Of a stretch of DNA of 64,000 bases, positions 56,410 to 64,000 are shown in pieces. The stretch is from Mycobacterium simiae (GTDB taxonomy: Bacteria; Actinomycetota; Actinomycetes; Mycobacteriales; Mycobacteriaceae). How positions within the stretch are numbered: the stretch's first letter is position 1; the number at the start of each line of letters is the position of its first letter. Both the position numbers and the translations under genes were made by a program. Below the pieces are notes generated by a model, which ran no database searches, had not been told where the DNA came from, and saw only the letters and a list, made by a program, of their open reading frames with translations. The stretch spans positions 2,976,001 through 3,040,000 of the forward strand of contig NZ_AP022568.1 in NCBI RefSeq assembly GCF_010727605.1, given 5' to 3'.

Positions 56410-57627
56410 ATGTCCGGAGTGTTTACGCGGCTGGTAGGCCAGGAAGCGGTCGAAGCGGAGTTGTTCGCGGCGGCCCGCGCCGCGCGCCGTGATCCGGCTC
56501 ACAGTGACGCTGATCGCGGGACTATGACACATGCATGGCTCATCACCGGTCCTCCCGGTTCGGGCCGCTCGATCGCGGCGCTGTGCTTCGCTGCGGCGTT
56601 GCAATGCACCGCTGCCACCGAGGACGGCGGTCCCGGGTGCGGTCGGTGTCGGGCCTGCTCGACAACGATGGCAGGCACCCACGCCGATGTCCGGCGGGTG
56701 ATTCCCGAGGGACTGTCGATCGGTGTCGACGAGATGCGCGGCATCGTGCAGATCGCGTCGCGCCGCCCGACGACCGGGCACTGGCAGATCGTGGTGATCG
56801 AAGATGCCGACCGGTTGACCGAGGGCGCCGCCAACGCGTTGCTGAAGGTCGTCGAGGAGCCGCCGCCCTCGACGGTGTTCCTGTTGTGTGCGCCGTCGGT
56901 GGACCCCGAGGACATCGCGGTCACGCTGCGTTCTCGGTGTCGGCACGTCGCGCTGGTGACGCCGTCCACCGAGTCGATCGCCCGGGTGCTGATCGACAGC
57001 GACGGCCTGCCCGCCGACACGGCCGCCTGGGCCGCGTCGGTCAGCGGCGGTCACGTCGGTCGGGCGCGGCGGCTGGCGACCGACCCGGAAGCCCGCGAGC
57101 GGCGCGAGCGGGCGCTGGGGTTGGTGCGCGACGCCGCGACACCCTCACGGGCCTACGCCGCCGCCGAAGAGTTGGTGGCCGCAGCCGAAACCGAGGCCGT
57201 CGTGTTGACCGCCGATCGGGCTGAGGCCGAGACCGAAGAACTGCGCACCGCGTTGGGAGCCGGGGGTACCGGCAAGGGCACCGCGGGGGCGATGCGCGGT
57301 GCCACCGGCGCCATCAAGGACCTGGAGCGACGTCAGAAGTCGCGGCAGACCCGGGCCTCCCGCGATGCGCTGGACCGGGCCCTGATCGATCTGGCGACGT
57401 ATTTCCGTGACGCGCTGGTGGTCTCGGCGCACGCCGACGGGGTTCGGGCCAACCATCCGGACATGACCGACCGGGTGGCCGCGCTGGCCTCGCACGCCGC
57501 ACCGGAGCGGCTGTTGCGATGCATTGAAGCGGTGCTGCAGTGCCGTGATGCGTTGGCGGTCAACGTCAAGCCCAAGTTCGCCGTCGACGCGATGGTCGCC
57601 ACCATCGGGCAGGAACTGCGGGATTGA
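56410..57627 (+). CDS. holB: DNA polymerase III delta-prime subunit (clamp loader)
   Basis: 405 residues from ATG 56410 (56407 is also possible). MSGVFTRLVGQEAVEAEL starts the AAA+ module; Walker A is deviant (ITGPPGSGRSIAALCFAAAL, lysine to arginine), as in delta-prime subunits that do not hydrolyse ATP. A zinc site CGRCRACSTT and the SRC arginine-finger motif (TLRSRCRHVALV) follow. It loads the sliding clamp. It converges on no gene and is followed by tRNA-Thr. Confidence 0.93.
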   Translation: MSGVFTRLVGQEAVEAELFAAARAARRDPAHSDADRGTMTHAWLITGPPGSGRSIAALCFAAALQCTAATEDGGPGCGRCRACSTTMAGTHADVRRVIPEGLSIGVDEMRGIVQIASRRPTTGHWQIVVIEDADRLTEGAANALLKVVEEPPPSTVFLLCAPSVDPEDIAVTLRSRCRHVALVTPSTESIARVLIDSDGLPADTAAWAASVSGGHVGRARRLATDPEARERRERALGLVRDAATPSRAYAAAEELVAAAETEAVVLTADRAEAETEELRTALGAGGTGKGTAGAMRGATGAIKDLERRQKSRQTRASRDALDRALIDLATYFRDALVVSAHADGVRANHPDMTDRVAALASHAAPERLLRCIEAVLQCRDALAVNVKPKFAVDAMVATIGQELRD

Positions 57628-57738
57628 CCGCCCGCCGGCGATGCGAGCCGCGCGGCCGGGTGCACGGCGGCCGGGCGATCCGAAGTTGGGGGCGCGCCCT
57701 CGCCTGCCGTAGACTCGTGCCGCCCGGCGCGAGGGGAT

Positions 57739-57814
57739 GCCGCCTTAGCTCAGTCGGTAGAGCGATTCACTCGTAATGAATAGGTCGGGGGTTCGATTCC
57801 CCCAGGCGGCTCCA
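57739..57814 (+). tRNA. tRNA-Thr (anticodon CGT)
   Basis: 76 bases with CCA encoded. Acceptor GCCGCCT pairs with AGGCGGC; the D-arm is GCTCAGTCGGTAGAGC; anticodon stem ATTCA/TGAAT encloses CTCGTAA (anticodon CGT, reading ACG); the T-arm is GGGGGTTCGATTCCCCC. It is in the same place as a tRNA-Thr in M. tuberculosis. Confidence 0.97.
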
Positions 57815-57934
57815 AATTCGGTGTGCCTCGCGGTGACTTCGGTCACCGTGGGCCCGTTCCGGGCAGCGTTTCCGGGTGTGTCGCGTTGCAGCCTGCGTCA
57901 CCGCTTGGGTGACTCGACTGTGAGCGAGGCTGAC

Positions 57935-58147
57935 ATGGACAAGCTAATCCGCTTTCCGATCGGGGAGGCTATCTGGATCGCCGCGGGCATCGTCCTGATG
58001 TTTGCCTTCGGTGATGCGTTCGTACTGTCGGCTCTCGCGATGGCGACCGCGACCATGGTCGCCGCGTGGTGGGCGTACCGGAAGGTCGAGCACGAGCCCA
58101 AACGGGCCACCGCGCCGGCGGCCTGGCGCGGGCCTGGCGCCGGGTAG
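57935..58147 (+). CDS. Small two-helix membrane protein
   Basis: 70 residues from ATG 57935 (GTG 57920 is an alternative): IRFPIGEAIWIAAGIVLMFA and VLSALAMATATMVAAWWAYR form two helices, then a basic and proline-rich tail. No known family. The reading frame continues upstream into the tRNA but those residues are not credible. Confidence 0.55.
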   Translation: MDKLIRFPIGEAIWIAAGIVLMFAFGDAFVLSALAMATATMVAAWWAYRKVEHEPKRATAPAAWRGPGAG

Positions 58148-58199
58148 TCACAGCGTGGCGGGTGGTTTCCGTCGTCGCTGCCCCGGGTAGGCCACCCCG

Positions 58200-58309
58200 G
58201 TGACCACCGCCGAACAGCCGCCACCAGAGGGCGACGACCAGCCCCCGCAGGTCTCCGAGGACCAGGACGAACAATCCGGTGAGCACGGCGAAGATGACGG
58301 CGCTCCCGA

Positions 58310-58313
<4 letters not shown>
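58200..58313 (+). CDS. Possible acidic mini-protein
   Basis: 37 residues from GTG: TTAEQPPPEGDDQPPQVSED and a similar end, strongly acidic and proline-rich, possibly disordered. It is 52 bases downstream of the two-helix gene and its last 4 bases overlap the stop of the opposite gene. No homologue is recognised and there is no clear ribosome site, so it could be chance. Confidence 0.3.
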
Positions 58314-61415
<3,102 letters not shown>

Positions 61416-61428
61416 CGTTGAGTCCTTC

Positions 61429-62130
61429 TCATCTCGGAATCCTGCCGCGCAGGAACCCGTCGAAAATGATGTTGACGCCGTTGAGCAGTGGCTGGCCCTT
61501 GGACCGCGAGTATTCGGTGTACAACACCTCGACCGGTTGTTCGGCCACCCGCCAATGGTTTTCGGCGACGAGCATGACGAATTCGTTGGCGTGACTCATG
61601 CCGCTCATGGTGATGTCGAGGCCGTCGGCCACCGTCTTGTTGAACACCCGTAGCCCATTGTTGGTGTCGGTCAGGCCCAGCCGGCGGCCGCGCCGGCTCA
61701 ATCGCGCGGCGGTCTGCAGCACGAGCCGCTTCAGCAACGGCGGACGGGTGGTCTCTTGCCCGCCGAACCGGGTGCCGATGATGATGTCGACGTCTTCGGT
61801 AGTGAGCCGATCGATCATCGTGGCCACGTCCTTGACGCGGTGTTGACCGTCGGCGTCGAAGGTCGCGAACATCTGCGCCCCAGGCTGCTTGCGGGCGTAC
61901 TCGACGCCGGTCTGGATGGCCGCTCCTTGACCGAGGTTGACCGGGTGGCGCACCAGATGCGCCCCGGCCCGGCGGGCCAGTTCGCCGGTGTCGTCGGTGC
62001 TGCCGTCGTCGACGCACACCACGTTGTCGAAGACCGAGCGCACGTCGGCGATCACCTCGCCGATGACGGTGGCTTCGTTGAAGGCGGGAATGACGATCCA
62101 GACGCCGGGGTAATGCGTTTCGATGCTCAC
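61429..62130 (-). CDS. ppgS: PpgS-like polyprenyl-phosphate glycosyltransferase (Rv3631)
   Basis: 233 residues from GTG 62130, near the 241-residue M. tuberculosis protein. GT-A fold: VWIVIPAFNEATVIGEVIAD, CVDDGSTDDTGELARR, ATFDADGQHRVKDVA (DxD-like) and IIGTRFGGQETTRP. It lacks the C-terminal helices of larger DPM1 relatives, so it needs the membrane partner Rv3632-like. In M. tuberculosis it makes polyprenyl-phospho-N-acetylgalactosamine for arabinan modification. Confidence 0.92.
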   Translation of the reverse strand: MSIETHYPGVWIVIPAFNEATVIGEVIADVRSVFDNVVCVDDGSTDDTGELARRAGAHLVRHPVNLGQGAAIQTGVEYARKQPGAQMFATFDADGQHRVKDVATMIDRLTTEDVDIIIGTRFGGQETTRPPLLKRLVLQTAARLSRRGRRLGLTDTNNGLRVFNKTVADGLDITMSGMSHANEFVMLVAENHWRVAEQPVEVLYTEYSRSKGQPLLNGVNIIFDGFLRGRIPR

Positions 62131-62144
62131 CAGGTTAGCCAGGA

Positions 62145-63446
62145 TCAGCCGGTTGGGCGCTCGGCACGCGCCAGGGCGAACAGGTGTACCGCGATTCCCA
62201 CCAGCGGGCCGCAGCACAGGGCGACCACGGTGCGGGTCTGCAGCGGCAGCGGCAGGAGCAGCAACACCCCCGACGCCACCGTCGCGCCCACCCAGCCGAG
62301 TGCGTACCCGCGGTGCAGCGCGGCGGCTACCGTGGCGGCGCCGGTCAGGGTCAGCATCGCGATCGACACCGCCGCAGCGGTCAGCCATGCCAGCAGGGCG
62401 CCGCTGGCGTCGTACTGAGACCCGAAGGCGACCCGCAGCAGCCACGGTCCGAGCAGCCCGGCGGCTACCACCCCGGCCGCGCCGATGGCAGCGATGAGCA
62501 TCGCGGGGGTCAGTAGCGCCCGCAGCCGGTTGCGACGCTCGTCGACGAAGTGTGCGATCAGGTTGCCCTGCATGGCGGTCAGCGGCACCAGCAGCGGTGC
62601 CCGGGTGAGCGTCACCGCGAGAATGATCACCCCGCCTTGTGCCCCAAGCTCATTCGACGTCAGCTTGAGCAGCACCGGGAATCCCATCACCAGGATCGCG
62701 CTGGCCCCGGCGGCGGTGATGGAATGCGCGGTGCCGCGCAGGAACGTCGCGGTGTCGCCCGGGGTGAGCAGCCGGGCCGCCGCGCGAGCGCCGGGCGCGG
62801 CCAGCAGGATGATCGCCCAGGCAACGGCGCCGGCGACGGTCGCCCACAGGTAACCGGTCAGATCCCAGCCCAGCACGAACGTCGTGGTCGCGATCGTCAC
62901 CCGCATGACCGCGTCGGTCACCATCAACGCGCCGTACTGGGTCCATCGGTCGGTGCCGGCCAACATGCCCAGCAGCGTGGCGTGCACACAGAAACCGGCC
63001 AGCCCGATGGCCAGCAGGGCCACCGACAACCACCGCTCCTGGATGAACACCCGCCCGCTCCACAACGGCGAGCTGCCCGCGATGATCATGGCCGCGGCGA
63101 CGCCGACCAGGGCCGCCACCCGCAGCGGGTGGTTGCGCGGTTCGCCCGGACATGGTGCCCCCGGGTGGGGGAACCGGGTGGCCCGGACCTCCCGCGTCGT
63201 CTCCTGCAGCAGTCCGAAGGCCGCCCCGGTGGCCAGGCCGAACGCCCCCCAGAACACGCCGAACACCGAGAAGCCGCTCGGAGCCAGGTCGCGAGCGGCC
63301 AGATAGATGACGGCGTAGCCGCACACCGCGGTGAGCGCCGTCGCGACACCTACCCGGGCCACACTGCCTCGTGCGATCGGTCCCTGGGGCGCTCCCGCGG
63401 CCGGGGCAGCACCCAGGGGCGCCGCCGCGCCGCCGATTTCGGTCAC
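62145..63446 (-). CDS. MATE/polysaccharide-flippase-like membrane protein (Rv3630-like)
   Basis: 433 residues with about twelve helices. ATALTAVCGYAVIYLAARDL and ATGAAFGLLQETTREVRATR resemble the MOP flippase superfamily (MurJ/Wzx/MATE). Likely substrate is a lipid-linked sugar for the envelope, perhaps the polyprenyl-phosphate sugar made by the neighbouring PpgS. First gene of a three-gene operon with the PpgS and DUF2304 genes. Confidence 0.85.
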   Translation of the reverse strand: MTEIGGAAAPLGAAPAAGAPQGPIARGSVARVGVATALTAVCGYAVIYLAARDLAPSGFSVFGVFWGAFGLATGAAFGLLQETTREVRATRFPHPGAPCPGEPRNHPLRVAALVGVAAAMIIAGSSPLWSGRVFIQERWLSVALLAIGLAGFCVHATLLGMLAGTDRWTQYGALMVTDAVMRVTIATTTFVLGWDLTGYLWATVAGAVAWAIILLAAPGARAAARLLTPGDTATFLRGTAHSITAAGASAILVMGFPVLLKLTSNELGAQGGVIILAVTLTRAPLLVPLTAMQGNLIAHFVDERRNRLRALLTPAMLIAAIGAAGVVAAGLLGPWLLRVAFGSQYDASGALLAWLTAAAVSIAMLTLTGAATVAAALHRGYALGWVGATVASGVLLLLPLPLQTRTVVALCCGPLVGIAVHLFALARAERPTG

Positions 63447-63582
63447 CGAGGCGGCGCCTTCGGCCGATCGCCCCTACCCGCCGCCACTATCGCCACAATC
63501 TGAAAATAATAAGTGCGCGACAGTAGTGTCTGGCAGCGACGACCAGCTTCGCCCTGGGGTGGGCGGCTGTCGGGAAGGATCC

Positions 63583-64000
63583 ATGGCGGCGGCGCGCATC
63601 TTCGGGATTTCGCTAATCGTCACCGTGGCGGCCCTGGTACTCGGGTTCCTGCACGGCGGGCTCGACGCCCTGTATCTGTTGGTCGCCCTCGGCGTTCTCG
63701 AGGTATCGCTGTCCTTCGACAACGCGGTGATCAACGCGGCCGTGCTGAAGCGAATGAGCCCGTTCTGGCGGCGGATGTTCCTGACGATCGGGATCCTGAT
63801 CGCCGTCTTCGGCATGCGACTGCTGTTCCCGTTGCTCATCGTGTGGGCCACCGCCGGAGTCGACCCCGTGCGCGCGCTGGAGCTGGCGGCCGCGCCGCCC
63901 CCGCACGACGCGCTGGAGTTTCCCGACGGGTCGCCCAGCTACGAGAAGCTGGTCACCTCCGCCCACCCGCAGATCGCCGCATTCGGCGGGCTGTTCTTGC
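63583..64000 (+). CDS. DUF475/TerC-like membrane protein (Rv3629c-like), 3' end cut
   Basis: 139 residues are visible from ATG 63583 and the frame continues past the window end. LYLLVALGVLEVSLSFDNAVINAAVLK is a helix pair with the family acidic motif SFDNAVIN, similar to TerC/Alx metal exporters. Helices: about residues 5-22, 28-47 and 66-88. It is the second TerC-superfamily gene in this window. Confidence 0.88.
   Translation, partial: MAAARIFGISLIVTVAALVLGFLHGGLDALYLLVALGVLEVSLSFDNAVINAAVLKRMSPFWRRMFLTIGILIAVFGMRLLFPLLIVWATAGVDPVRALELAAAPPPHDALEFPDGSPSYEKLVTSAHPQIAAFGGLFL

Overview
This window is a high-GC, gene-dense chromosomal segment from a non-tuberculous Mycobacterium. It reads in the opposite orientation to the Mycobacterium tuberculosis region Rv3684 down to Rv3629c. 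The assignment rests on protein sequence and gene order: cysM2 (Rv3684), ponA2, whiB4, the Rv3679/Rv3680 ATPase pair, crp, nth, marP, ephE, acs, dppABCD, the Rv3661/ssd/tad block, cspA, topA, the Rv3645 cyclase, galE1 and the Rv3630-Rv3632 genes all follow one another. I cannot name the species from sequence alone.

Layout. (1) 1-4.9 kb: a sigma-factor partner-switching cluster. On the minus strand, RsbR, RsbS, RsbT, an RsbX-type phosphatase and a large PAS-SpoIIE-ATPase protein (cut by the window edge) form one overlapping operon. Divergent from it is rsfB, an anti-anti-sigma factor. (2) 4.9-12.4 kb: an accessory-looking block with a three-gene DyP peroxidase operon, small membrane and HAD proteins, a UsfY paralogue behind a SigF-like promoter, a DUF4193 protein, a DCC thioredoxin-like protein, and a RES/Xre toxin-antitoxin pair, ending at tRNA-Pro(CGG). 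(3) 12.4-34.5 kb: the conserved cysM2-to-acs core covering cell wall, redox, repair and CRP regulation, with an extra DedA/TerC pair beside crp. (4) 34.6-40.4 kb: a dipeptide ABC transporter operon followed by a protein that looks like a degenerate Fic domain. (5) 40.4-46.7 kb: an HAD phosphatase, a structured intergenic region that is the syntenic place for the Ms1/MTS2823 RNA, and a compact ssd-tad pilus operon. (6) 46.7-57.8 kb: information processing and signalling, with Rv3651, an MrfA-type helicase, cspA, Rv3647c, topA, an adenylate cyclase, DNA polymerase III delta-prime and tRNA-Thr(CGT). (7) 57.9-64 kb: cell-envelope glycosylation genes (Rv3635-like, galE1, DUF2304, PpgS-type glycosyltransferase, flippase-like protein) and a truncated DUF475/TerC-like gene.

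How the genes work together. The left end looks like a complete environmental-stress input module: stressosome scaffold, switch kinase, feedback phosphatase and output phosphatase. It could feed RsfB and thus SigF, and a nearby UsfY paralogue with a SigF-like promoter is a plausible output. Most operons are tightly packed with ATGA, GTGA or TTGA stop-start overlaps, indicating translational coupling. No insertion sequences, CRISPR arrays or prophage genes were seen.
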